In this document: piece after piece, positions 43,341 through 51,663 of the stretch
Numbering within the stretch: position 1 is the first letter of the stretch
Layout of the letters: each line of letters opens with the position of its first letter
NCBI GenBank assembly: GCA_947503935.1
Contig: CANNFR010000013.1
Location: forward strand, 1 to 64,000
DNA: 64,000 nt
Direction of reading: 5' to 3'
Source: an uncultured Paracoccaceae bacterium
Lineage (GTDB): Bacteria > Pseudomonadota > Alphaproteobacteria > Rhodobacterales > Rhodobacteraceae
Program-made: the position numbers and the translations under genes
The notes under the pieces: generated by a model
Seen by the model: the letters and a program-made list of their open reading frames with translations, nothing else
Databases searched by the model: none
Told to the model about the DNA's origin: nothing

Positions 43341-44090
43341 CTACCCAACATCCTTGTCGTAGGGTGCCGCGGCCTCGCTTTCGCTGGAGATGATCGCTAG
43401 TTCTTCGTATAGCCGATCCTTTCCATACGATGAAATCGTAGCCGGTTCATACTCCTTGAAGATATCGTCATACGCTTCTGTGAGAACGCGATTTTCAGGA
43501 TCAAGTCCAGTGACGAGGACAAGCCCGCTGGGAGGACAATCCACCACGCGGATCTGCAGCCCAGGGCGATACTTCTGAAGGATCGGCACCAGTTTCCAGA
43601 CATCGCCGGTCCACTGCCGCGTGCGTGACCGGACCCAAGTTCGGTCGGCGGCCGCGAGAGTGATCGGAACGCAGTCGTGGATGGCGATCACGCTCTGGGA
43701 TGCGCAATAGCGTTCGGTGTTGATGAAGTCGCGCAGCAGATACTCGAAGAGGTGCATCCCGTCGAGGAACGCCAGATCGAAGCGAGGCATCCAGGCCTGG
43801 CGTTTGGCGTCGTCGAAGAACTCGTCGGAGGTCATCTGGAAGAGGTGGAGTTCGCCCTTGTGCACCGCGATGTCATGCTTGATCCGGAACGCCGGGTCGA
43901 CAGCGACCGATCTTGCCCGCGACAGAGCCAGACTGTCGCCACGGGACGTGCCGATTTCGAGGTACCACTCAGGCTCAACAACCGCGTGCAATCGCGTCAG
44001 GAAGCTTCGGTAAGGAACGCCACTGAGTTGGGGGTAGAGGCGGATAAGGTCGCTGTCCTGCCCGGATGTGTTCGTTGCGGCATCGGCCAT
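43341..44090 (-). CDS. Class I SAM methyltransferase (type 24)
   Basis: About 249 residues. EWYLEIGTSRGDSLALSRA is the SAM-binding glycine-rich loop, followed by SVAVDPAF and FDLAFLDGMHLFEYLLRDF and VIAIHDCVPI, the pattern of Methyltransf_24 proteins found in polysaccharide loci. The ATG at 44090 has GGAGGC just upstream. It converges with the sulfotransferase gene. Likely O-methylates a sugar of the same glycan. The upstream DNA drops to low GC. Confidence 0.82.
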   Translation of the reverse strand: MADAATNTSGQDSDLIRLYPQLSGVPYRSFLTRLHAVVEPEWYLEIGTSRGDSLALSRARSVAVDPAFRIKHDIAVHKGELHLFQMTSDEFFDDAKRQAWMPRFDLAFLDGMHLFEYLLRDFINTERYCASQSVIAIHDCVPITLAAADRTWVRSRTRQWTGDVWKLVPILQKYRPGLQIRVVDCPPSGLVLVTGLDPENRVLTEAYDDIFKEYEPATISSYGKDRLYEELAIISSESEAAAPYDKDVG

Positions 44091-44883
44091 ATCTGCCTCC
44101 TTTAGCGATGTGTACACATTTTGTCATTTGGACTGGTGATGGCAAGCAGTATTGCCATATGTTGTTTCTCACAAGTAAGTTCAAAAGCTATTATCAATTC
44201 CATTGAATCCGCCATTTCAACGGAGACCTCAGTGAGCGCCAATTCCGGCATTTCGATCAAGGAAACCTACGAAGAAGATGTTGGGAACGTCTCAATGCGG
44301 ATGATGGTGGATGCTCAGGATGCGCCAACATGATTGCATTCCTCTTTTCTGACGCCGGTAAAGCAGCCTCAAGCCAATCAGTCGGTTTGTATGGGGACCA
44401 CGAGGCCGCTGCTGTGAAGGTTGCGTTCCTTAGCGGGTCGAAGCCAATCCTTCGCAGTTCTCGATCACCGCATTCATGTGAAAGCTGACATTGAACGCTG
44501 CATACCGAACGGCAGTTTTGTCCGCAGAGCAACCTCTCATTACCGTTGAAATCGAGCAGGTGCAGCGAATATCGGCAATACGGGCTGCGAATGCAGCAAC
44601 TATACCGGATGGCCAATGTCCGCAAAGGGCCGCTCACCACACTTTGCAAAGTTTGCTTTCTGCGCATAGCAGACAACTAGGCGTGGCGCAGCCTTCGGCA
44701 TACTAGGCTAATTTTGTCGAAAAATCTGCGCTCTGCGGAAGATGATCAATTCACGAGAATGTCGTCCTTCAAACTGGCCATATCGCGGGCGATGTTCGCA
44801 AGCAGGACCGGTGCGATAACGACAAGTCTTGGGCCGTTGCGGCCCTCTGTGCGACACGCCCCTGTTGCACACCCGCGCGAACG
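44091..44883. other. Gene-poor gap with repeat copy C
   Basis: A 70-codon frame at 44121-44333 (plus strand) has no recognisable features and is doubtful. 44565-44589 matches 39867-39891 in 23 of 25 bases, and weaker similarity continues to about 44640 (a GGATGGCC block and AAGGGCCGC). The rest shows no gene. Confidence 0.5.
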
Positions 44884-44917
44884 AAAAAGGGCCGCCGCGA
44901 TCCCTCGCGGCGGCCCT
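44884..44917 (-). terminator. Rho-independent terminator of rpsD
   Basis: A perfect 13-bp stem (AGGGCCGCCGCGA with TCGCGGCGGCCCT, loop TCCC) followed on the minus strand by TTTTT. It lies 23 bp after the rpsD stop. A textbook intrinsic terminator. Confidence 0.92.
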
Positions 44918-44939
44918 GAATTCCGGCTGATCCGAGGGA

Positions 44940-45560
44940 TCAGTTCTTGGCGTAGTATTCCACGACCAGGTTCGGCTCCATCATCACCGGATAGGGCACA
45001 TCGCCCAGCTTGGGGGTGCGCACGAACGTGGCGGTCATCTTGGAATGGTCGGCCTCGACATAATCGGGCACGTCACGCTCGGCCAGGCCCACGGCCTCAA
45101 GCACCAACGCCATTTGCTTGGACTTGTCGCGCACCTCAACCACGTCGCCTTCCTTCAGGCGGTAGGAGGGGATGTTCACGCGCACGCCATTCACCTTGAC
45201 GTGGCCATGGTTCACGAACTGGCGCGCGGCAAAGATCGTCGGCACGAATTTCGCGCGGTAGACGAGGGCGTCCAGGCGGCGCTCCAGCAGGCCGATCAGG
45301 TTTTCGCCGGTATCCCCCTTCACGCGGGCGGCCTCGGCATAGATGCGCTTGAACTGCTTTTCGGTCAGGTCGCCGTAATAGCCCTTGAGCTTTTGCTTGG
45401 CGCGCAGCTGGGTGCCGAAATCCGACAGCTTGTTCTTGCGGCGCTGGCCGTGCTGGCCGGGGCCATATTCGCGCTTGTTCACGGGGCTTTTCGGGCGACC
45501 CCAGATGTTTTCGCCCATGCGGCGGTCGATCTTGTACTTGGCAGAGGTGCGTTTGGTCAC
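44940..45560 (-). CDS. rpsD: 30S ribosomal protein S4
   Basis: 206 residues, full length for alphaproteobacterial S4. [20 protein letters not shown] at the start, the S4 RNA-binding domain [20 protein letters not shown] in the middle, and a C-terminal [17 protein letters not shown]4 nucleates assembly of the 30S body and binds the 5' domain of 16S rRNA. It is transcribed alone, with its own terminator. High-GC host codon use confirms this is core chromosome. Confidence 0.98.
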   Translation of the reverse strand: MTKRTSAKYKIDRRMGENIWGRPKSPVNKREYGPGQHGQRRKNKLSDFGTQLRAKQKLKGYYGDLTEKQFKRIYAEAARVKGDTGENLIGLLERRLDALVYRAKFVPTIFAARQFVNHGHVKVNGVRVNIPSYRLKEGDVVEVRDKSKQMALVLEAVGLAERDVPDYVEADHSKMTATFVRTPKLGDVPYPVMMEPNLVVEYYAKN

Positions 45561-45755
45561 CGTCTGATCTCCTTCTTGCGGTCAAAAAGGGCGTTGTCCT
45601 TTGCCTTGCGGCCGACAGGCAATCCCTTGCGGGGGCCACCAACACCAATGATGCGCCGCCCCGGGCAGGGGCGACCCGCGCCTTCTAAGGGTTTCGCGCG
45701 CCCTGTCAACCGGAATCCCTTGAGGCCGCGCCTCTGCGCGAGTAAAGCGCCCCTC

Positions 45756-46481
45756 ATGCTTTCCTACCAGCACGCCTATCACGCCGGAAACCGCGCCGAT
45801 CTGCACAAGCACGACATGCTGGCGCGGGTGCTGGCCGCGCTGACCCGCAAGGCCCGCCCGATCACCTATATGGAGACGCATGCCGGCCGCGGGTTGTATG
45901 ACCTGACGGCGCCCGAGGCGCTGAAGACAGGCGAGGCCGCGCAAGGTATTCTGAGCGCGGATCTGCCTCCGGGGCCTTATGCCGATGCGGTGGCGCAGGC
46001 CCGTGCCCTCCACGGCCCCAACGCCTATCCCGGCTCGCCGCTCATCGCGCGCAGTCTTCTGCGCGACCAGGATCGCCTGCACCTGATGGAGTTGCACCCC
46101 GGCGAACACGCCGCCCTGAAGGCCGCGCTGAAAGCCCCCGGCACCGCCATCCACAAACGCGACGGGCTGGAGGGTGTATTGGCGCTGTCGCCCCCTACCC
46201 CGCGCCGGGGGTTGGTGCTGGTCGACCCGTCTTATGAAGTGAAATCCGAGTATCAAGCCATCCCCACCTTTGCCAAAAAGCTGATCGGCAAATGGCCAGA
46301 GGCCTGCATTCTGGTCTGGTATCCGATCCTGCCCGACGGGCGGCAAAACCAGCTGGTCGAGGCCTTTGCAGCCCTGCCGCATGAGCGCCATGAGGTTGCG
46401 TTCGACCTTGGCAGGGACAAGGGCATGACAGGCTCGGGCATGATCGGCGTCAACCTGCCGCATGGTTGGGACAGACCTTAA
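45756..46481 (+). CDS. rlmJ: 23S rRNA (adenine(2030)-N6)-methyltransferase
   Basis: 241 residues from ATG 45756. SYQHAYHAGNRADLHKHDML is the RlmJ N-terminus, and the N6-methyltransferase catalytic motif LVDPSYEVKSEY (DPxY) follows, then ACILVWYPI and SGMIGVNLPHGW. It methylates A2030 in domain V of 23S rRNA. It is divergent from rpsD across a 195-bp gap that must contain both promoters. Confidence 0.95.
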   Translation: MLSYQHAYHAGNRADLHKHDMLARVLAALTRKARPITYMETHAGRGLYDLTAPEALKTGEAAQGILSADLPPGPYADAVAQARALHGPNAYPGSPLIARSLLRDQDRLHLMELHPGEHAALKAALKAPGTAIHKRDGLEGVLALSPPTPRRGLVLVDPSYEVKSEYQAIPTFAKKLIGKWPEACILVWYPILPDGRQNQLVEAFAALPHERHEVAFDLGRDKGMTGSGMIGVNLPHGWDRP

Positions 46482-46552
46482 GGCATCAAGTCTTGCTAAG
46501 GTGCGCCCCGCCCGGCTAGGGCTTTGTGACCTATGATTTCTGTGAAGGCATT

Positions 46553-47773
46553 ATGACCGAGTATAAGATTGGGATCGCCGGGGCCGGGATCGGCGGATTG
46601 GCCGCCGCCGCGCTTTTGGCGCAGTCCGGCTGTGACGTCACCGTCTTTGACCAGTTCGATGCGCCCCAACCTGTCGGGTCAGGGCTGGTGATCCAGCCTG
46701 TTGGCCTGGGCGTGCTGGACCAGATCGGGGCCGGCGCGGCCGCCCGGCAGAAAGGTAACGCCATTGCGCGAATGATCGGGCATGACCGGGTGTCAGGCCT
46801 GCGCGTGCTGGATGTGGCCTATGCGCACAAACCCGGCGGGCGCAACGGGCTGGCGATCCATCGAGCCAGCCTGTTTCAGGCGATCCTCGACGCCGCAATT
46901 GCGGCAGGCATCACGCTCCGCCCCTCTGCCCGCGTCAGTGCCGCCCCGCTTGACGGGCGCCGCCGGATCACGCTGGAGACGGGCGAGGATGCCGGCGCCT
47001 TCGATCTGGTCGTCGATGCCACAGGCGCCCGGTCGCCCCTGTCGCCGCTGAAGGGACGCGCGCTCAGCTACGGCGCGATCTGGGGCGCGGTACCGTGGAG
47101 CGGCGACACACCCTTGCCGAAAGATCAGTTGACCCAGCAATACCACCGCGCCAGCCAGATGGCCGGGATCATGCCCATGGGCACCCTGCCGGACAGCGAC
47201 AAACAGCTGGCTGCAATCTTCTGGTCGCTGCCGACGAAGACTTACGACGCCTGGCGCGCAGCACCTCTGGAGGATTGGAAGGCCCAGGCCTGCGACCTCT
47301 GGCCCGATTACGCGCCGTTTGTTGGTGCTATTCGCAGCCACGACGACATGACCTTTGCCCAGTATACCCACGGCACTCTGGCGAAGCCTTCTGCGGAGCG
47401 GCTGGCCTATCTGGGCGATGCCGCGCACCGCGCCAGCCCGCAGCTGGGCCAGGGCGCGAACATGGCGCTGTTGGACGCGGCCGCTTTAGCGCAGGCCGTG
47501 CGCAGCCATGGGCCGGAAGAGGCCCCGGCCGAATACGCCCGCCTGCGCCGCTGGCATGTGCGCGCCTACCAATTGCTCAGCGCGGTGTTCACGCCGCAAT
47601 ACCAGTCCGACAGCCGCGCCCTGCCCCTTCTGCGCGACCGTGTGCTCATGCCCGTCTCGCGCGTGCCGCCTGTGCCGCGCATCCTGACCCGGCTGGTCTG
47701 CGGCGATATCATCCCGCCGCTCAGAGGCGCACCGCGTGAGGTGCCGGACCTGCGCGCCGAGCCTGCGGAGTGA
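46553..47773 (+). CDS. FAD-dependent monooxygenase (UbiH/PHBH-like)
   Basis: About 406 residues. IGIAGAGIGGLAAAALLAQS binds the ADP of FAD; FDLVVDATGARS is the DG-type motif and YLGDAAHRASPQLGQGANMA the second FAD motif. This class inserts an oxygen into aromatic or ring substrates using NAD(P)H. The Met at 46553 fits the family; nine residues more are possible. It stands alone, 72 bp after rlmJ, and substrate is unknown. Confidence 0.85.
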   Translation: MTEYKIGIAGAGIGGLAAAALLAQSGCDVTVFDQFDAPQPVGSGLVIQPVGLGVLDQIGAGAAARQKGNAIARMIGHDRVSGLRVLDVAYAHKPGGRNGLAIHRASLFQAILDAAIAAGITLRPSARVSAAPLDGRRRITLETGEDAGAFDLVVDATGARSPLSPLKGRALSYGAIWGAVPWSGDTPLPKDQLTQQYHRASQMAGIMPMGTLPDSDKQLAAIFWSLPTKTYDAWRAAPLEDWKAQACDLWPDYAPFVGAIRSHDDMTFAQYTHGTLAKPSAERLAYLGDAAHRASPQLGQGANMALLDAAALAQAVRSHGPEEAPAEYARLRRWHVRAYQLLSAVFTPQYQSDSRALPLLRDRVLMPVSRVPPVPRILTRLVCGDIIPPLRGAPREVPDLRAEPAE

Positions 47774-47814
47774 TGGCGCAGATAAAGACCTCGCAAAAGA
47801 TCAGCGCGTAAATT

Positions 47815-47836
47815 GTTACCTTGATACCAAGATAAC
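47815..47836 (+). promoter_or_regulatory. Operator-like inverted repeat before the RHH gene
   Basis: GTTA-C-CTTG, four bases, CAAG-A-TAAC: both halves pair (8 of 9 positions), and TTGATA inside could be a -35. It ends 19 bp before the ATG of the ribbon-helix-helix gene, where such proteins usually bind to repress themselves. Confidence 0.5.
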
Positions 47837-47855
47837 ATTTTTATATGCTAAGCGC

Positions 47856-48107
47856 ATGAAATCCATTGAACGCGTCCAGACCGGCCTCCGAATAGAAAAA
47901 CGCCTTCTGAAGGTGCTCAAAGGTCTGGCCGAACATCTCGAGATGCCGGTGGCCGAACTTGTCGAGGGCATCGCGCTGCACGCTTTCGAAGGCAAAGCGC
48001 CGTTTGGCGAGACGACGCTGGAAAAGATCGCCCAGCTGAAAGCCGTCTATGACCTCGATCTGACGGCCGAGGACAGCCATCGCCTGACCGAAGCCGACCC
48101 GCAATGA
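47856..48107 (+). CDS. Ribbon-helix-helix-like small protein
   Basis: 83 residues: a beta-strand start (IERVQTGLRIEKRLLKVLKG) followed by two helices (LAEHLEMPVAELVEGIALHA), the layout of a MetJ/Arc-type DNA-binding dimer. The second half, ETTLEKIAQLKAVYDLDLTA, is an acidic helix. It overlaps the next gene by 4 nt. The two look like a translationally coupled pair, possibly regulator plus effector; a toxin-antitoxin relation is only a thought, since the partner matches no toxin I know. Confidence 0.65.
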   Translation: MKSIERVQTGLRIEKRLLKVLKGLAEHLEMPVAELVEGIALHAFEGKAPFGETTLEKIAQLKAVYDLDLTAEDSHRLTEADPQ

Positions 48108-48490
48108 CCGACACGATGCTGGAGGCTCTGCTAAACGGCACGCTGGAAGCAGATGCGTTCAGCCACCGCGACCATATCATCGTCGCCTATGAGGCGCTGG
48201 AGGGGGCCGATTTCTTCACCGCACTTGGCCAAGTCGCCGATGGGCTCGCGCGCCTCGCGGCCAGTGCCGGAGCAGCGCAGAAGTTCAATGCCACTGTTAC
48301 GTTCGCTTTCATGAGCCTGATCGCCGAACGCATGGCCGCAACCGATCATAAAGGCGCCGAGGATTTCATACGCCGCAACCCGAACCTTCTGACCGGCGCG
48401 CCGCTCAAGCGTCACTACTCATCCGCGCGGCTGACCTCTGACCTCTCCCGTCAAGTGGCGCTGTTGCCGGACCTTTCATCCGCGTCCTAG
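48104..48490 (+). CDS. Conserved protein with HRDH motif
   Basis: 128 residues. FSHRDHIIVAYEAL near the N-terminus and FNATVTFAFMSLIAERM in the middle recall a widespread family of unknown function in which the pattern is (H/F)xHRDHxxVA...ETxTxAF. Conserved His/Asp suggests a metal or active site. It overlaps the RHH gene by 4 nt. No signal or membrane segment. Confidence 0.65.
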   Translation: MTDTMLEALLNGTLEADAFSHRDHIIVAYEALEGADFFTALGQVADGLARLAASAGAAQKFNATVTFAFMSLIAERMAATDHKGAEDFIRRNPNLLTGAPLKRHYSSARLTSDLSRQVALLPDLSSAS

Positions 48491-48509
48491 ATCGTTTTCG
48501 GGTTTAGCG

Positions 48510-48580
48510 GAATCGCCAAAACCCTGCCGCGCTGTGCGCTCTCGGGCTTTTGGCGATGAGTTGTTTCCGACTATCCCGGA
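48510..48580. terminator. Paired hairpins between convergent genes
   Basis: TCGCCAAAA and TTTTGGCGA form an outer inverted repeat (about 48510-48557), and GTTTCCG/CGGAAAC another (about 48562-48583). They lie between convergent genes and probably stop transcription in both directions. Confidence 0.5.
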
Positions 48581-48586
48581 AACGCT

Positions 48587-48739
48587 TTAAGACCCGCCAT
48601 GACAGACGGCGCAAGTCCCCGCCGCCCTGGTCGCCAAGCCACCCTGCCCGTTGGAGATCACGATCAATCCCTGATGCACCACAGCCATTGCGAAAACGGC
48701 AAGACCCGCCACCACAGCCCACCAGATCAGCTTTCTCAT
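48587..48739 (-). CDS. Small membrane protein ending in CxxCH
   Basis: A 50-residue ORF: a short start MRKLIWW, one transmembrane helix to about residue 28 (AVVAGLAVFAMAVVHQGLIV), a short linker, and CAVCHGGS at the end, a c-type haem attachment motif. GGAGG sits 6 bp before the ATG. A basic N-terminus predicts N-in topology, so the motif would face the periplasm where haem c is attached. The gene would be missed by usual length limits. Role unknown; possibly a tiny membrane cytochrome or assembly factor. Confidence 0.6.
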   Translation of the reverse strand: MRKLIWWAVVAGLAVFAMAVVHQGLIVISNGQGGLATRAAGTCAVCHGGS

Positions 48740-48923
48740 CGGTGCCTCCCCGCTTCACACCGGGCAAGATTATCATCCCCGGCCCCGCAGGTCACCGCGC
48801 CACAAAGCCGCTTGGGCCTTTCCCACCGACCACCAAGGATTTTGGCGGGTCAGTGTCTCGGCCTGAACGCGCGTTTCAACCGTCAGACCAAAGCCTACCC
48901 GGAGCCTTCGAACTCCAACCAGG

Positions 48924-50543
48924 CTACTCCTGATCGTCGAGATAGGACCAGACCTCGGCGATCACGACGCTGCCCTCCCCCACGGACGAGGCGACCCGCT
49001 TGACCGACCCCGCGCGCACGTCGCCCACCGCGAAGATGCCGGGGTAGGAGGTGGCATAAGACTTCTCGGCCCCCACCTGCGCGCCAGTCAGAACGAAGCC
49101 CTTGCTGTCGAGCTTGACCAGCCCAGACAGCCAATCGGTATTCGGCGCCGCCCCCACCATCACGAAAACCGCCCGCGCGTTGATCCGCCAATCCTGCGCT
49201 GACATCTTGTCGCGAATGGTCACCGCCTCAAGATCATCCTCGCCATGCAACTCTCTGATTTCCGAGCAGTAATGAATGGTGATTGCGGGGTCCTTTTCCA
49301 GCCGGTCCGACAAATAGGACGACATCGACGAGGCCAAACTTTCGCCGCGCACCAGCACATGCACATGTTTGGCGCTGCGCGAAAGGTACATCGCCGCCTG
49401 CCCGGCCGAATTGCCCCCGCCGATCACCACGGCATCGCTGCCCATGCACCACCGCGCCTCGACCTCGGTCGCGGCGTAGTAGATGCCGTGGCCCTCGAAC
49501 TCCTCCAGCCGATCAATCGGCAGTCGTCGGTATTGCACACCGGTCGCCACGATGATCGCCCGGGCCGAAACCCGCGCGCCATCCTCGGTCTTCAGCCGGA
49601 AACACCCGTCGTCATCCTCCACCTCGGCCACCCGGCGCGGCATCACGAAACGGGTGCCGAACTTCATCGCCTGCAACTCGCCCCGCCAGCAGAGGTCGGC
49701 GCCCGAGATGCCCGTCGGAAACCCCATGTAATTCTCGATCCGGCTGGAAGTGCCCGCCTGCCCGCCGATGGTCAGGTCCTCCAACACGATGGCCGACAGC
49801 CCCTCGGCCCCAGCATAAACGCCGGCCGAGATGCCCGCAGGCCCCCCGCCGACAATCGCCACATCGAAGGTCTTGTCGTCGCCCAGCGCCATGTCCAGCC
49901 CCATCCGGCGGGCCAAGGCCGAGGGCGTTGCCTCATCCAGCACCTCGGTATCGCCGAAGATCACGTGGGTGTCATGGCGGTCGATGCGACATTCCTGAGC
50001 CACCTTGGCCGCCCCCTCGCTTGTCGGGTCGAACTGGCGCACCGGCAAACGGTTGCGCCCCGCAAACGCGATGATCTCACGCACCGCGCGGTCATTCGCG
50101 CGCCCCACGACGGTGATCGAGGTGCGCCCGTGTTCCAGCTGCGCCCGCCGCCGCGCCGCAAAGACGGAAACCAGAATGTCCGACATCTCGGGGTTGGCCG
50201 ACATCAATTCCATCAGGGTGGCGCGATCGACCGCGATCACCCGGCTGTCACGGCACACACGCATTGAAACCGTATGGTTGCCACCGCTCAGCAAGCTGAC
50301 ATCGCCGATGAATTGGGTCGGGCCCAGCGTGAATTCACCGATCCGGATCTTCTTGACCGGATCGAACAGCTCAATCTCTCCCTCCTCGAGGTAATAGAAG
50401 GTCGTGATCGGCTCGCCCGCACGAATGATCAGATCTCCTTCTGCAAAATCAAGGCGCCGGCCCTCGCGCGCCAAAGCCCGCACATGTGCCTCCGCCAAGG
50501 GGCGACGCACCATGGTTTCGAGGTTTTCCGCCAGACTTTCCAT
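48924..50543 (-). CDS. cNMP-binding / thioredoxin-reductase-like flavoprotein
   Basis: 539 residues in three parts: a cyclic-nucleotide-binding domain (1-130: EGDLIIRAGEPITTFYYLEE, FIGDVSLLSGG), a glutaredoxin-like spacer (TSITVVGRANDRAVREIIAF), and a TrxR-type FAD/NAD(P)H module (FDVAIVGGGPAGISAGVYAG, VIGGGNSAGQAAMYLS, FAVGDVRAGSVKRVAS). At the redox-site position it reads EARWCMGSDAV, CxxS instead of CxxC, so it is not a normal thioredoxin reductase. Possibly a cNMP-gated flavoreductase. Its start is 1 bp from the stop of the TIGR01620 gene upstream. Confidence 0.88.
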   Translation of the reverse strand: MESLAENLETMVRRPLAEAHVRALAREGRRLDFAEGDLIIRAGEPITTFYYLEEGEIELFDPVKKIRIGEFTLGPTQFIGDVSLLSGGNHTVSMRVCRDSRVIAVDRATLMELMSANPEMSDILVSVFAARRRAQLEHGRTSITVVGRANDRAVREIIAFAGRNRLPVRQFDPTSEGAAKVAQECRIDRHDTHVIFGDTEVLDEATPSALARRMGLDMALGDDKTFDVAIVGGGPAGISAGVYAGAEGLSAIVLEDLTIGGQAGTSSRIENYMGFPTGISGADLCWRGELQAMKFGTRFVMPRRVAEVEDDDGCFRLKTEDGARVSARAIIVATGVQYRRLPIDRLEEFEGHGIYYAATEVEARWCMGSDAVVIGGGNSAGQAAMYLSRSAKHVHVLVRGESLASSMSSYLSDRLEKDPAITIHYCSEIRELHGEDDLEAVTIRDKMSAQDWRINARAVFVMVGAAPNTDWLSGLVKLDSKGFVLTGAQVGAEKSYATSYPGIFAVGDVRAGSVKRVASSVGEGSVVIAEVWSYLDDQE

Positions 50544-51536
50544 CTAGTCGTCCTTTCCAAAAAGCCCGGTCAGGGCGCGTTGCAACAGGCTGGTGACCCG
50601 CGGACGGGGGCGCACGGCAAATGGCAGGGGCCGGCAGACCTCCATCGCGGCGATGCCCACGCGCGCGGTCAGCGCCCCGTTCACCACCCCTTCGCCGAAC
50701 CGGCGCGAGACCTTGGCCAGCACCCCGCCTCCGGCCATCGAGCCGATCATGTCATCCCCCACGGCCACGGCGCCTGTGGCCACCAGATGGGTCATGACCG
50801 ACCGGGTCAGCCGCCAGGCGCCCAGCGTGCCCGCCCGGCCCCCGTAGATCTCGGCGATCCGCCGGATCATCCGCAAATTCGCCGTCAGCGCCATCACCAC
50901 ATCGGCCAGCGCCAAAGGCACCAGCGCCGTCACCGCAGCGACATTTCGCGCCGCGCCCTCGATCTCGCGCCGCGCGGCGGCATCAAGCGGGCCCAGCAGC
51001 TCCACCTCGGCCAGCGCCAGCGCGGCCTCGGCATCGAAGATGTCGCCCTGGCGTTCGGCCAGCCGCGCGCGCCCAAGCGCCAGTTCCCGCCGCCCGGCAT
51101 AAAGTGCGGACAGCTTGCTCACCACATCCCGTGCCGCCTTCACATCATCGGCCGTCAAGGCCGCCTCGGCCGCCTTGTGCAAGCCATCCACCCGCCGCAG
51201 CCGCGACAAGGCCGCAAGCTCCCGCAGCACAATCGCCAGAGCCGCCCCCAGCACAACCACCAGCAGCCCGGTGGCAATCGCCCCCAAGACCGGACTGCGC
51301 GCCAAAAGTCCGGTCACGAAGTCCCAGGCGGCAAGCGAGACCATGAAGCCCAGAAACGCCACCAAGGCCGACCAGAAGAGCCGCCCAATGCGCGACCGGG
51401 GCCGCGCCGCCAAAGCCATCGCGCCCTGCATCGCCCGCGGCTCGGGCAGCCCCGCATCAGGGACAGGCGGCGCTGAGGCAGGTGTCACCTCGGCCGGCGC
51501 CTCGCGCTCGATCACGACGGGTCCCTTGGGGCTCAT
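50544..51536 (-). CDS. TIGR01620-family inner-membrane protein (YcjF-like)
   Basis: About 330 residues. Two transmembrane helices lie near residues 75-130 (FWSALVAFLGFMVSLAAWDF, SPVLGAIATGLLVVVLGAAL); a DUF697 cytosolic domain follows (VALAVAALVPLALADVVMAL-like, RMIRRIAEIYGGRAG, MAGGGVLAKVSRRFGEG). It pairs with YcjX upstream, as in most proteobacteria. Start at MSPKGPVV; a longer N-terminus is possible. Envelope stress association is known for the family, the mechanism is not. Confidence 0.85.
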   Translation of the reverse strand: MSPKGPVVIEREAPAEVTPASAPPVPDAGLPEPRAMQGAMALAARPRSRIGRLFWSALVAFLGFMVSLAAWDFVTGLLARSPVLGAIATGLLVVVLGAALAIVLRELAALSRLRRVDGLHKAAEAALTADDVKAARDVVSKLSALYAGRRELALGRARLAERQGDIFDAEAALALAEVELLGPLDAAARREIEGAARNVAAVTALVPLALADVVMALTANLRMIRRIAEIYGGRAGTLGAWRLTRSVMTHLVATGAVAVGDDMIGSMAGGGVLAKVSRRFGEGVVNGALTARVGIAAMEVCRPLPFAVRPRPRVTSLLQRALTGLFGKDD

Positions 51537-51663
51537 GCGGGCACCTCCCGGCCGCGCCACAGGCCGCCCTCTCTCGTTTCCAAGTATCCTCCGGGGGCGC
51601 TCGGCCTGCCCGAGCGGGGGGCGGAAAGCCCCCCTCCACCACCGGCCATCCCTGCACGACAGC

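Noticed and set aside
44257-44676. A 139-codon frame on the minus strand in the rpsD-proximal gap
   Set aside because: It runs across the interspersed repeat and has no protein-like features; similar spurious frames occur over other repeat copies.
49245-50267. A 340-codon plus-strand frame opposite the TrxR-like gene
   Set aside because: His/Arg-rich shadow; the minus strand encodes clear FAD and NAD(P)H motifs.
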